Source: Janthinobacterium aquaticum
GTDB taxonomy: Bacteria; Pseudomonadota; Gammaproteobacteria; Burkholderiales; Burkholderiaceae_D
NCBI RefSeq assembly: GCF_009208565.1
Contig: NZ_WFLK01000002.1
Coordinates: forward strand, 124,001 to 188,000
DNA length: 64,000 bases
Reading direction: 5' to 3'
Positions 56,170-64,000 of this stretch are shown piece by piece (the stretch's first letter is position 1; every line of letters starts with the position of its first letter). The notes beneath the pieces are model-generated. The model did no database searches and was not told the origin of the DNA. It saw only the letters and a list, made by a program, of their open reading frames with translations. Both the position numbers and the translations under genes were made by a program.

Positions 56170-57009
56170 ATGCGACATTATTTACAATGCGGCCGTTTCG
56201 GCTTTCAACTGCAAAGCGAGAGCCAGCAGGCGCTGGTGATGGGCATACTCAATATCACGCCCGATTCGTTTTCCGATGCGGGCCAGTACCAGGGACTCGA
56301 GTTTGCCGTCTCGCGCGCCGAACAGATGATCGCCGACGGCGCTGACCTGATCGATATCGGTGGTGAATCGAGCCGCCCGGGAGCGCCGCCGTTGCCCTTG
56401 CGCGACGAACTGGCGCGCGTGATGCCGGTGCTGTATGCGCTGCGCGACTGTGGCAAGCCGCTGTCGGTCGATACCTACAAGCCCGAAGTGATGCGCGAGG
56501 CGCTGCTGGCCGGCGCCGACATGATCAACGATATCAACGGCTTTCGCGCGCCAGGTGCAATCGAAGCAGTACGCGACAGTGACTGCGGCCTGTGTATTAT
56601 GCATATGCAGAGCGTGCCGCAGACCATGCAGGACAGCCCGCAATACACGGATGTCGTAAAGGAAGTCATTGAATTTCTGCAAGAGCGCATCGCTGCGCTG
56701 CAAGACGCCGGCATCGAGCGCGAGCGTCTGTGCATCGATCCCGGCTTTGGTTTTGGCAAGACGGTCGAGCAGAATTATGCACTGCTGCGCGCCACGAGCC
56801 AGCTGCGCGATACATTGGGCCTGCCGGTACTGGCCGGCCTGTCGCGCAAGTCGATGATCGGTGCGGTGACTGGTCGTCCGGTCGAGCAGCGCCTGGCCGG
56901 CAGCGTGGCCGGCGCACTGGCTGCGGTAGCGCAAGGCGCGCAGATTGTGCGCGTGCATGATGTGGCGGAAACTGCGGATGCACTAAAGATATGGCGAAGT
57001 GCGCACTAA
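56170..57009 (+). CDS. folP: dihydropteroate synthase
   Basis: 279 aa. All family motifs are present: MGILNITPDSFSDAG, DLIDIGGESSRPGA, DMINDINGFR, CIDPGFGFGKT and GLSRKSMIG. It condenses p-aminobenzoate with 6-hydroxymethyl-dihydropterin pyrophosphate and is the sulfonamide target. No Shine-Dalgarno is obvious before the ATG. glmM follows 40 bp downstream in the conserved ftsH-folP-glmM order. Confidence 0.95.
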   Translation: MRHYLQCGRFGFQLQSESQQALVMGILNITPDSFSDAGQYQGLEFAVSRAEQMIADGADLIDIGGESSRPGAPPLPLRDELARVMPVLYALRDCGKPLSVDTYKPEVMREALLAGADMINDINGFRAPGAIEAVRDSDCGLCIMHMQSVPQTMQDSPQYTDVVKEVIEFLQERIAALQDAGIERERLCIDPGFGFGKTVEQNYALLRATSQLRDTLGLPVLAGLSRKSMIGAVTGRPVEQRLAGSVAGALAAVAQGAQIVRVHDVAETADALKIWRSAH

Positions 57010-57049
57010 CATTATATAATTTATTATTAACAATAAAAGAAGAAACATT

Positions 57050-58387
57050 ATGACACGCAAGTATTTTGGCACCGATGGTGTGCGCGGCCTGGTTGGCGTT
57101 GCACCCATCACGCCTGATTTCGTGATGCGCCTCGGCTATGCGGCCGGCAAGGTGCTGGCCAAGGCGCAGGGCGGCAAGACGCGGCCGACTGTACTGATCG
57201 GCAAGGACACGCGTATTTCCGGCTATATGCTGGAAGCGGCGCTGGAAGCGGGCCTGTCGGCCGCCGGCGTGGACGTGATGCTGGCTGGCCCGATGCCGAC
57301 CCCGGCGATTGCCTACCTGACGCGCGCGCTGCGTTTGGCTGCCGGCGTGGTTATTTCCGCTTCCCACAATCCCTACCACGATAATGGCATCAAGTTCTTT
57401 TCCAGCATGGGCACCAAGCTGCCAGATAGCCTGGAACTGGAAATCGAGGCGGCGCTTGACGAGCCGATGTCCTGCGTGTCGTCCGATAAGCTGGGGCGCG
57501 CCACTCGCCTTGACGATGCTTCGGGCCGCTATATCGAGTTTTGCAAGAGCACTTTCCCGACCGAGTTGGACCTGCATGGCCTGAAGATCGTGGTCGATTG
57601 CGCGCATGGCGCCGCCTACCATATCGCACCGCATGTCTTCCACGAGTTGGGGGCGGAAGTCATTGCCATCGGCAATACGCCTGACGGCTTCAATATCAAT
57701 GCCGGTTTTGGTGCCACTGCCACTGCCGCCATGACCGCCGCCGTGGTCGAGCATGGCGCCGATGTGGGTATCGCGCTCGACGGCGATGCAGACCGCCTGA
57801 TCATGTGCGATGCGACCGGTCGCCTGTACAACGGCGACGAGCTGCTGTACGTGATGGTCAAGGATCGTCTGGCCACGGGGCCGGTCGCCGGTGCCGTGGG
57901 CACGCTGATGACCAATATGGCGCTCGAAGTGCTGTTCAAAGAGCAGGGCATCGGTTTTGCACGCGCCAAAGTCGGCGACCGCTATGTGCTGGAGGTCATG
58001 AGAGAGAAGGGCTGGCTGCTCGGTGGCGAAGGATCGGGCCATCTGCTGTGTCTGGACAAGCACACTACAGGCGACGGCATCGTGTCGGCGCTGCAGGTAC
58101 TGTCGGCGCTCAAGCGCAGTGGCCAGAGCCTCAAGGATGCGCTGGCCGAATTAGTGCTGTTCCCGCAAACGCTGATCAATGTGCGCGTGGCGCCGGGTAC
58201 CGACTGGCAGCAGAATGCCGCGATGGTGGCCGAGAAGGCAGCCGTAGAGGCTGAACTGGGCGACACAGGTCGCGTGTTGATCCGCGCTTCGGGTACCGAA
58301 CCGTTAATACGTGTGATGGTGGAAGCGAAGGACAAGGATTCGGCAGCGAGCATGGCGCGCCGGATTGCCGACAAGCTGGCTGCTTGA
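57050..58387 (+). CDS. glmM: phosphoglucosamine mutase
   Basis: 445 aa. The phosphoserine loop [19 protein letters not shown] has its active Ser near residue 103. The metal loop [11 protein letters not shown] is near 242, the sugar loop GGEGSGHL near 325 and the phosphate loop [12 protein letters not shown] near 410. It converts glucosamine-6-phosphate to glucosamine-1-phosphate for peptidoglycan and lipopolysaccharide. AAGAAGAAAC precedes the ATG; an A/T-rich TATAAT-like stretch sits in the short gap. Confidence 0.96.
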   Translation: MTRKYFGTDGVRGLVGVAPITPDFVMRLGYAAGKVLAKAQGGKTRPTVLIGKDTRISGYMLEAALEAGLSAAGVDVMLAGPMPTPAIAYLTRALRLAAGVVISASHNPYHDNGIKFFSSMGTKLPDSLELEIEAALDEPMSCVSSDKLGRATRLDDASGRYIEFCKSTFPTELDLHGLKIVVDCAHGAAYHIAPHVFHELGAEVIAIGNTPDGFNINAGFGATATAAMTAAVVEHGADVGIALDGDADRLIMCDATGRLYNGDELLYVMVKDRLATGPVAGAVGTLMTNMALEVLFKEQGIGFARAKVGDRYVLEVMREKGWLLGGEGSGHLLCLDKHTTGDGIVSALQVLSALKRSGQSLKDALAELVLFPQTLINVRVAPGTDWQQNAAMVAEKAAVEAELGDTGRVLIRASGTEPLIRVMVEAKDKDSAASMARRIADKLAA

Positions 58388-58707
58388 TCGATCTGCGTTC
58401 AGGTGTGCAGCGCGGACAGTGCTGAGGCATTGATAGTGCGGGCCGGAAACGCGAACCTGAGAAAATGCCGATGGCGGCGTTGCAGCTCCTCGCCGTACTG
58501 ACGTACTGTCTTCGTCGCTGCGCCTTGCCCTCGACATTTTTCAGGCTCGCTTGGCCCGGTGAGCCTGTGCGGACGCATGCAGCTTTAATGAGTTCTGTTG
58601 ATATGCTTGTGGAGCAGGGCGTTAACGCGAAAGCAGCGATAGTTATTTTCATCTGATTTGCCTCTGGCAATTGACGAAATTGTGGCGAGGCGTTATTATC
58701 TTGTCTT
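58388..58707. other. intergenic region with probable non-coding element upstream of tRNA-Pro
   Basis: 320 bp. Open frames exist on both strands (58465-58656 plus; 58176-58889 minus) but overlap each other, lack ribosome-binding sites and show no known domain. The core 58470-58560 has strand-symmetric short repeats (CGTACTGACGTACTG) and could be a dispersed element or a gene remnant. The promoter of the tRNA genes should lie in the last ~60 bp (TTGACGAAAT...TTATTATC), with TTGACG at about 58671. Confidence 0.35.
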
Positions 58708-58784
58708 CGGAGTGTGGCGCAGCCCGGTAGCGCACCTGGTTTGGGACCAGGGGGTCCAAGGTTCGAATCCTTGTACTCCGACCA
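58708..58784 (+). tRNA. tRNA-Pro (anticodon UGG)
   Basis: 77 bases with encoded CCA. The acceptor CGGAGTG pairs with TACTCCG (one G-T). The anticodon stem is CCTGG/CCAGG with loop TTTGGGA, so the anticodon is TGG. The T arm contains GGTTCGAATCC. The cloverleaf is complete. Confidence 0.95.
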
Positions 58785-58793
58785 AAATATAAG

Positions 58794-58823
58794 CGGGCTG
58801 TCAGAAATGACAGCCCGTTTTCT
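58794..58823 (+). terminator. terminator between tRNA-Pro and tRNA-Arg
   Basis: CGGGCTGTCA, loop GAAA, TGACAGCCCG, then TTTTCT: a perfect 10-bp stem capped by a GNRA tetraloop with a short T-run, 9 bases after tRNA-Pro. tRNA-Arg may therefore have its own promoter. Confidence 0.85.
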
Positions 58824-58862
58824 ATTGTGTGGCAGTATCTGTGTCACAGCATGTTTTTCATT

Positions 58863-58937
58863 CCGCCTATCGTTCAACGGATAGGACAACGGTCTTCTAA
58901 ACCGTGAATGGGGGTTCGATTCCCTCTGGGCGGACCA
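58863..58937 (+). tRNA. tRNA-Arg (anticodon UCU)
   Basis: 75 bases with encoded CCA. The acceptor CCGCCTA pairs with TGGGCGG (one T-G). The anticodon stem is ACGGT/ACCGT with loop CTTCTAA, so the anticodon is TCT. The T arm contains GGGTTCGATTCC. It reads the rare AGA/AGG codons. Confidence 0.94.
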
Positions 58938-58997
58938 GCCTCAGCCATTACCCTGGCGCCATCGTTCGACGGCGCCGCCTGCATCGCTTATTCCCCG

Positions 58998-59570
58998 TTA
59001 TTCCTCAGTCTGACTGTTGCCAAACAGCCGATCCTTGGCGTTGAGCAGTTTTTGCACTTTCGCGCCCATTTTCATCAGCTGCGCCATCGATTCCGGTGAC
59101 AATCGCTGCAGGTCGTCAAACCAGGTATTGGCCAGGTCCACCAGTTCATACATCTCGCGCATGCGTTCCTGCGCAAACTTGTCGCCCGGTTCAACTGCCG
59201 GCGCCATCAGCGACTCGCGCAGCACCGTCAGCGTGGGCGCCACTTCGCGCCGACGCCGCTCGGCTGCCACCACCCGGAAAATCTGCCAGACATCGCCCAG
59301 CGACGAAAAATACTCGCGCCGGTCGCCCGGAATGCGCGACTGGCGTATCAAGCCCCAGCCCTGCAGTTCCTTCAGCCCGATGCTGACGTTCGAGCGTGAA
59401 AAGCTCAGGTGTTCGGCAATCTCGTCCGCATGCAGCGGCTGCTCGGAGACGAACAGCAGTGCATACACCTGGCCGACCGTGCGGTTGAAGCCCCAACGGC
59501 TGCCCATCTCGCCAAAGTGACTGACAAAGGTCAGGATCAGCGGCGTCATTTCAATGTTTTGAGTTTTCAT
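58998..59570 (-). CDS. GbsR/MarR-type transcriptional regulator of the cyd locus (putative)
   Basis: 190 aa from the ATG at 59570 (a start at 59591 adds seven residues). A winged HTH is formed by EQPLHADEIAEHLSFSRSNVSIGLKELQGWGLI (cited in part), with the wing SRIPGDRREYFSS. The rest is helical, probably for dimerisation (RRRREVAPTLTVLRESL, FDDLQRLSPESMAQLM). It is divergent from cydD. A 20-bp palindrome overlaps the predicted cydD start of transcription, so it probably represses the cyd genes under aerobic conditions (inference). Confidence 0.85.
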   Translation of the reverse strand: MKTQNIEMTPLILTFVSHFGEMGSRWGFNRTVGQVYALLFVSEQPLHADEIAEHLSFSRSNVSIGLKELQGWGLIRQSRIPGDRREYFSSLGDVWQIFRVVAAERRRREVAPTLTVLRESLMAPAVEPGDKFAQERMREMYELVDLANTWFDDLQRLSPESMAQLMKMGAKVQKLLNAKDRLFGNSQTEE

Positions 59571-59610
59571 AATTATCTGAAAGTTTTGCACGCATTTTTG
59601 TGCCGGTCAA

Positions 59611-59639
59611 TTGATATACGTCACGATTCGCAGTATTAT
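59611..59639 (+). promoter_or_regulatory. cydD promoter (sigma70-type)
   Basis: TTGATA (59611-59616) and TATTAT (59634-59639) are separated by exactly 17 bp. Transcription would begin near 59646, about 46 bases before the cydD ATG. Confidence 0.65.
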
Positions 59640-59652
59640 ACAAATAATCGAA

Positions 59653-59672
59653 TTTACAGAATTTTCTGAAAA
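59653..59672. promoter_or_regulatory. candidate operator for the cyd regulator
   Basis: TTTA-CAGAATTTTCTG-AAAA: the inner 12 bases are a perfect palindrome (59657-59668) and three of four flanking pairs also match. It lies just downstream of the predicted cydD transcription start, a position suited to a repressor. Confidence 0.55.
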
Positions 59673-59691
59673 CTCAATAAGTTCAAGTATT

Positions 59692-61371
59692 ATGACAAGC
59701 CAGACTGTTTCCCTGCCCAGATTTTCCCTTCCTCGACTGCCCAGCCTGGTGCAGGGTGGTGCCGCCCTGCTGTGGCTGCCGCAGGCGGCACTGCTGGCCT
59801 GGACGTTGCAGGCGTTGCTGGACGGCCAGGCATGGCAGGCGGCCTGGCTGCCGGCAGCGGCCGTGCTGTTGCTGGGCGTGCTGCGTGCGCTGGCCGAGGC
59901 ATGGGGCGCGCGGCGCATGTATGCAGCGGCGCGCGGGCATCTGTCGCGGTTGCGGCGCGATGCGGCCACCGCCCTGGCGCAGCGCTCGCCGCTGGATCGC
60001 CAGCGCACCGAGTCTGGCCAGGCCGCCAGCATGCTGGCCGAACAGGCCGAAGCCGTGGTGCCGTATCTGGTGCGCTATCAGCCGGCACGCTGGAAAGTGC
60101 TGGTGGTTCCGCTGTTCATTATTGCCGTCGTGCTGCCGCTGTCGTGGGTGGCGGCGCTGGTGCTGCTGATTGCCGCACCGCTGATCCCCGTCTTTATGGT
60201 GCTGGTGGGCATGGGCGCGCAGGCGGCCAGCCGCGCGCAGATGGTGGAAATGGGCAGCATGAATGCCTTTCTGCTGGACCGCTTGCGCGGCCTGGCCACG
60301 CTGCGCGCTCTCGATGCGGTCGAGGCAACGGCGCGCCGGCTCGACGCCAGCGCACAGTCTCTGCGCCGGCGCACCATGCGCGTGCTGCGCATCGCCTTTT
60401 TATCGTCGGCCGTGCTGGAACTGTTCTCAGCGCTGGGCGTGGCGATGGTAGCAGCGTATATCGGCTTTTCACTGCTGGGCACGTTTCATTTCGGTACCTG
60501 GGGGCAAACGCTCAACCTGGGGCAGGGCCTGTTTATCCTGCTGCTGGCGCCGGCTTTTTTCGAGCCGCTGCGCGAACTGGCGGCAGTCTGGCACGACAAG
60601 GCCGCCGGTGTTGCCGGCCTGGACGGCTTGCAGCAATTGTCGGCCGCTGGTGTGCGCCTGCCCGGCGCGGCGATGCCATTGCCAAAGCCTGTCCCGGTGC
60701 CAGTTGTGCCGCCAGCCATTACCGTGGAACAGCTTTATTACGGCCATCCCGGCGAGGCGCCGCTGTTTGACGGCTTCAACCTGCAGGTGCGCGCCGGCGA
60801 ACACCTGGCCGTGCTGGGCGCCAGCGGCGCCGGCAAGTCGACCTTGCTGTCGCTGCTGGCAGGATTGCTGCCAGCCGGCGGCGGCCAGATCGTGATCGGC
60901 GGCGTGGCGCTTGACGATGCGAGCGTCAACGGCCTGCGCCAGCGCATGGCCTGGATGGGCCAGCGTCCGCATGTGTTTGCCGCCTCCGTCAGCCACAACG
61001 TCACGCTGGGGCGCTGCGGCGCCGATGGCGCGCAGCTCAACTCGGCGCTGCAACTGGCCGAGCTTGCAGACGTGGCGCAGGCGCAACCGAACGTGATGCT
61101 GGCCGATGGCGGTCATGGCCTGTCCGGCGGCGAAGCGGTACGTCTGGCGCTGGCGCGCGCGGCCGTAATGCCGCAGGCCGGACTGCTGTTGGTTGATGAG
61201 CCGACCGCCCATCTCGACAGCGAGACGGCAGAGCGCGTCACCGAGGCGTTGCTGCAACTGGCGCGTGGCAAGACCATGATCGTGGCCACCCATGATCCGG
61301 TGCTGGCGGCGCGGCTGCATCGCAGCGTCAGTATCGACGCCGGTGCGCAACAAACAGGAGCGGCCGCATGA
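59692..61371 (+). CDS. cydD: thiol (glutathione/cysteine) ABC exporter subunit CydD
   Basis: 559 aa from the ATG at 59692; upstream in-frame codons lie in the operator region. An N-terminal six-helix exporter domain (about 15-320) is followed by an ATPase: Walker A GASGAGKST (about 380), signature LSGGEAVRLALARA, Walker B LLLVDEPTAHLD and THDP switch. CydDC exports reduced thiols to the periplasm and is needed for assembly of cytochrome bd. The stop overlaps the cydC start (ATGA). Confidence 0.94.
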   Translation: MTSQTVSLPRFSLPRLPSLVQGGAALLWLPQAALLAWTLQALLDGQAWQAAWLPAAAVLLLGVLRALAEAWGARRMYAAARGHLSRLRRDAATALAQRSPLDRQRTESGQAASMLAEQAEAVVPYLVRYQPARWKVLVVPLFIIAVVLPLSWVAALVLLIAAPLIPVFMVLVGMGAQAASRAQMVEMGSMNAFLLDRLRGLATLRALDAVEATARRLDASAQSLRRRTMRVLRIAFLSSAVLELFSALGVAMVAAYIGFSLLGTFHFGTWGQTLNLGQGLFILLLAPAFFEPLRELAAVWHDKAAGVAGLDGLQQLSAAGVRLPGAAMPLPKPVPVPVVPPAITVEQLYYGHPGEAPLFDGFNLQVRAGEHLAVLGASGAGKSTLLSLLAGLLPAGGGQIVIGGVALDDASVNGLRQRMAWMGQRPHVFAASVSHNVTLGRCGADGAQLNSALQLAELADVAQAQPNVMLADGGHGLSGGEAVRLALARAAVMPQAGLLLVDEPTAHLDSETAERVTEALLQLARGKTMIVATHDPVLAARLHRSVSIDAGAQQTGAAA

Positions 61372-63047
61372 AGACCATGCTTTCCCATCCACTATTGCGC
61401 CAACTGCTGATGGCCCAACCGGGCACGATGCTGGGCGGCGCCCTGCTGGCGGCCCTGACGGCGGTGGCCGGCATGGCGCTGCTGGGCCTGTCCGGCTGGT
61501 TTATTACCGCCACCTCGATTGCCGGCCTGCAAGCGTCTAGCGCCTTGATGTTCGATGTGTTCGGCCCGTCGGCCGGCATCCGGCTGCTGGCCATCGGCCG
61601 CACCGGTTCGCGCTACGCCGAACGGCTGGTCACGCATGACGCCACCTTTGCCGCGCTGGCCGATATTCGCGTGCGCCTGTTTCGCGGCTGGGCCAGTGCC
61701 GACGCGGCCAGCCGTCTGCTGCGCCAGCCGGCCAGGCTGCTGTTTCGCCTGACGGCCGATATCGATGCACTGGAATCGCTGTATCTGCGCCTGCTGGTGC
61801 CGGCTTTTACGGCTTGCGCGGCAGCCCTGCTGGCCGCTCTGGCGCTGGGCTTGGTGCACTGGTGGCTGGGGCTGGGACTGGCCGTCTGGCTGCTGGCCAG
61901 CGGCGGCGCGATCAGCTGCTTGCTGCTGCGCGGCGCGCGCCGCCATGCCATCGTGCGCTCGCGCGCCACCGAACAACTGCGTTCCGGTGCCATCGACCTG
62001 GTCGCCGGCCAGCTTGATCTGGTGATGGCCGGCCGCGTGCAGGCCCAGGTCGACCAGCTGGTGCAGATCGACCAGTCGCTGGCGCGCGCCGACCTGGCCT
62101 TGATGCGGCTCGAAACGCGCGCCAGCGCCGCCTATGGCGTGGCCGGCAGCATCACGCTCGCTGGCGTGCTGCTGGCGTCAGCATTCCTGGCAGGGCATCA
62201 GCAGATTGGCCTGCCGGCCGCCGCGCTGGCGGTGCTGGTGGCGCTGACGGCGCTCGAACCGTTTGCCGGCCTGCGCCGCGGCGCGCTGGAAGCGGGGCGC
62301 ATGCTGCTGGCGCTGCGCCGCCTGAGTCCGCGTGCCCAGCAGGGGCAGGGCATGTCGGCAGTGCTGCCGGCCGGCTCGGCGTTGCGCTTCGACCGGGTCA
62401 GCGCTGCGCAGGCAGGCAGCAGCGAGCCCATCGTACATGGCGTCAGCCTGATGCTGGCGCCCGGCGAAACGGTGGCGCTGGTCGGCCCCAGCGGCGCCGG
62501 CAAGTCGACCCTGCTGGCGCTGGCGGCGCGGGAGATCGCACCGCTGTCCGGCAATGTGACGGCGCCGCGCGCCTGCCTGCTGACGCAGAAAACCGAACTG
62601 TTCCAGGACAGCCTGCGCGACAACCTGCGCCTGGCCAATCCGGCCGCCAGCGATGAGCAGTTGTGGGATGCCTTGCAGGCGGCCGGCCTGGCGCAGGAGG
62701 TGCGTTTGCTGGCCGCTGGGCTCGATACGCAACTGGGCGAGGGCGGCCTGGGTCTGTCCGGCGGCCAGTCGCGCCGCCTGGCGCTGGCGCGCCTGTTCCT
62801 GCACGACTCCGCGCTGTGGCTGCTTGACGAAGCGACCGAAGCGCTCGATGCCGCTACCGCTCACGATGTACTGCAGCGCCTGCGCGCGCGCAGCAGCACG
62901 CGCAGCGTCTTGATCGCCACCCATCTGCGGCGCGAAGCGCAACTGGCCGACCGCCTGCTGACGGTGCGCGCCGGGCGCATCGTTGGCGAAGCACGGTGCG
63001 GCACACCGGCATACGCGGCTGTGCTGGCGCTGCTGCGACCCGATTAA
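61368..63047 (+). CDS. cydC: thiol ABC exporter subunit CydC
   Basis: 559 aa, the partner half-transporter of CydD. The membrane domain spans ~15-310 (AGMALLGLSGWFITATSIAG, RLLAIGRTGSRYAERLVTHD). The ATPase has GPSGAGKST (about 373), signature LSGGQSRRLALARLFL and LWLLDEATEALD with ATHL. In the second half-site Glu follows the Walker B Asp, so one composite site should be fully catalytic. Translation is coupled to cydD by a 4-base overlap. Confidence 0.94.
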   Translation: MKTMLSHPLLRQLLMAQPGTMLGGALLAALTAVAGMALLGLSGWFITATSIAGLQASSALMFDVFGPSAGIRLLAIGRTGSRYAERLVTHDATFAALADIRVRLFRGWASADAASRLLRQPARLLFRLTADIDALESLYLRLLVPAFTACAAALLAALALGLVHWWLGLGLAVWLLASGGAISCLLLRGARRHAIVRSRATEQLRSGAIDLVAGQLDLVMAGRVQAQVDQLVQIDQSLARADLALMRLETRASAAYGVAGSITLAGVLLASAFLAGHQQIGLPAAALAVLVALTALEPFAGLRRGALEAGRMLLALRRLSPRAQQGQGMSAVLPAGSALRFDRVSAAQAGSSEPIVHGVSLMLAPGETVALVGPSGAGKSTLLALAAREIAPLSGNVTAPRACLLTQKTELFQDSLRDNLRLANPAASDEQLWDALQAAGLAQEVRLLAAGLDTQLGEGGLGLSGGQSRRLALARLFLHDSALWLLDEATEALDAATAHDVLQRLRARSSTRSVLIATHLRREAQLADRLLTVRAGRIVGEARCGTPAYAAVLALLRPD

Positions 63048-63135
63048 TCTGAAAGGAAATAGATGATTGTTACAAGCAAGTTGAACTGGCATCAGATGTT
63101 TGGTAAGTCATAACAGGAAACACCAAGGAAATCCC

Positions 63136-64000
63136 ATGGACCTCGATATTGTTGCATTATCAAGACTGCAGTTTGCGCTGACCGCGCTGTACCACTTTAT
63201 TTTTATTCCACTGACCATCGGCCTGTCCGTGATGCTGGGCATCATGGAAACGGTGTATGTGATGACCGGGCGCACCATCTGGCGCGACATGACCAAATTC
63301 TGGGGCGTGCTGTTCGGTATTAATTTTGCCATGGGCGTGGCCACCGGCATCGTGATGGAATTCCAGTTCGGCATGAACTGGAGCTATTACAGCCATTATG
63401 TGGGCGATATCTTCGGTGCGCCGCTGGCCATCGAAGGGCTGATGGCGTTTTTCCTCGAAGCGACCTTTGTCGGTATCTTCTTCTTTGGCTGGGACAAGCT
63501 GTCCAAGCGCGCCCATCTGGTCACTACCTGGCTGGTGGCGATCGGCTCGAATTTCTCGGCGCTGTGGATATTGATTGCCAACGGCTGGATGCAGAACCCG
63601 GTCGGCGCCGCCTTCAATCCGCAGACCATGCGCATGGAAGTGACCGACTTTGGCGCCGTGCTGACCAATCCGGTGGCGCAGGCCAAGTTTGTCCATACGG
63701 TGTCGGCCGGTTATACGGTGGCGGCCATTTTCGTGCTGGGCGTATCGGCCTGGTACTTGCTCAAGGGGCGCCATGTGCAGCTGGCCAAGCGCTCGCTGAC
63801 GGTCGCTGCCTCGTTCGGTCTGGCCGCCTCGCTGTCGGTCGCCGTACTCGGCGACGAAAGCGGCTATCTTGCCTCGGAACACCAGAAAATGAAGCTGGCG
63901 GCGATTGAAGCGATGTGGGAAACCGAACCGGCGCCAGCCGCCTTCACGGCCATCGGCTTTCCCGACCAGGCCGCGCGCGAGACCCACTATGCGCTGCATA
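63136..64000 (+). CDS. cydA: cytochrome bd ubiquinol oxidase subunit I (5' part)
   Basis: The first 288 codons of CydA, cut by the window edge. [20 protein letters not shown] includes His20, the axial ligand region of heme b595. [20 protein letters not shown] has the conserved Glu of the proton path, and [14 protein letters not shown] has the His near 187 that ligates heme b558. Subunit I of the quinol oxidase reduces O2 at high affinity in the inner membrane. It lies 88 bp after cydC; cydB should follow outside the window. Confidence 0.95.
   Translation, partial: MDLDIVALSRLQFALTALYHFIFIPLTIGLSVMLGIMETVYVMTGRTIWRDMTKFWGVLFGINFAMGVATGIVMEFQFGMNWSYYSHYVGDIFGAPLAIEGLMAFFLEATFVGIFFFGWDKLSKRAHLVTTWLVAIGSNFSALWILIANGWMQNPVGAAFNPQTMRMEVTDFGAVLTNPVAQAKFVHTVSAGYTVAAIFVLGVSAWYLLKGRHVQLAKRSLTVAASFGLAASLSVAVLGDESGYLASEHQKMKLAAIEAMWETEPAPAAFTAIGFPDQAARETHYALH

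Noticed and set aside
59607-59625. An Fnr/Anr box upstream of cydD
   Set aside because: Only one half-site (TTGAT) is present; the second half reads GTCAC instead of ATCAA.

Overview
The window is one contiguous piece of a GC-rich betaproteobacterial chromosome. I place it in the Oxalobacteraceae (Janthinobacterium/Massilia/Duganella type) from gene content, the order carAB-greA-DUF4149-yhbY-rlmE-ftsH-folP-glmM, and the many copies of one family of short palindromic intergenic repeats. This placement is inference, because no rRNA gene is present. I see no phage, insertion sequence, CRISPR array or replication origin.

Layout. 1-6324: the 3' part of a tightly packed operon of mostly unfamiliar genes. 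It holds two uncharacterised proteins, a VWA protein with an HEIGHH metallopeptidase-like motif, a helical protein, a PaaK-like adenylate-forming enzyme and a NadR-type NAD-biosynthesis protein; the first gene is cut by the window edge. 6464-10387: metY, a DHA2-type drug exporter and a divergent LysR regulator. 10649-16206: a patatin homologue lacking its catalytic motifs, a chemoreceptor, a secreted creatininase-family protein, a secreted beta-propeller and a small membrane protein. 16210-30763: mostly single-gene units: esterase lipoprotein, argP/argO, trxC, DUF1287, a MocR-type regulator with an AhpD-like partner, a Bcr/CflA exporter, a serine acetyltransferase, a hemolysin-III protein, a LysR regulator, a CHASE-PAS-GGDEF-EAL protein and a spermidine-synthase-like protein. 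30804-37455: a GGDEF protein with a GGAEF motif, a Ca2+/H+ antiporter, ppx behind a three-unit Pho box, an AlgP/histone-H1-like protein, fdhD and an OlsB-like acyltransferase. 37689-43103: a small HTH gene, an orphan LolD-type ATPase, the ergothioneine pair egtD-egtB and a second chemoreceptor. 43271-48359: leuA behind a leader peptide with rare Leu codons, a patatin lipoprotein, a GlcG-like protein and carA behind a structured leader. 48352-58387: the conserved housekeeping block. 58708-58937: tRNA-Pro(UGG) and tRNA-Arg(UCU). 58998-64000: a GbsR/MarR-type regulator divergent from cydD-cydC-cydA; cydA runs off the window.

Themes. Amino-acid and nucleotide supply genes (leuA, carAB, metY, cysE, argO) sit beside regulatory leaders. 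Redox and respiration are represented by trxC, ergothioneine and the cyd genes. Phosphate control is suggested at ppx. Six copies of a two-armed palindromic repeat (about 75-125 bp each) lie between genes; in one case the repeat supplies the stop codons of both convergent neighbours. The best leads for undescribed biology are the left-edge operon, the carA leader RNA, the apparently leaderless leuA leader peptide and the catalytically dead patatin.
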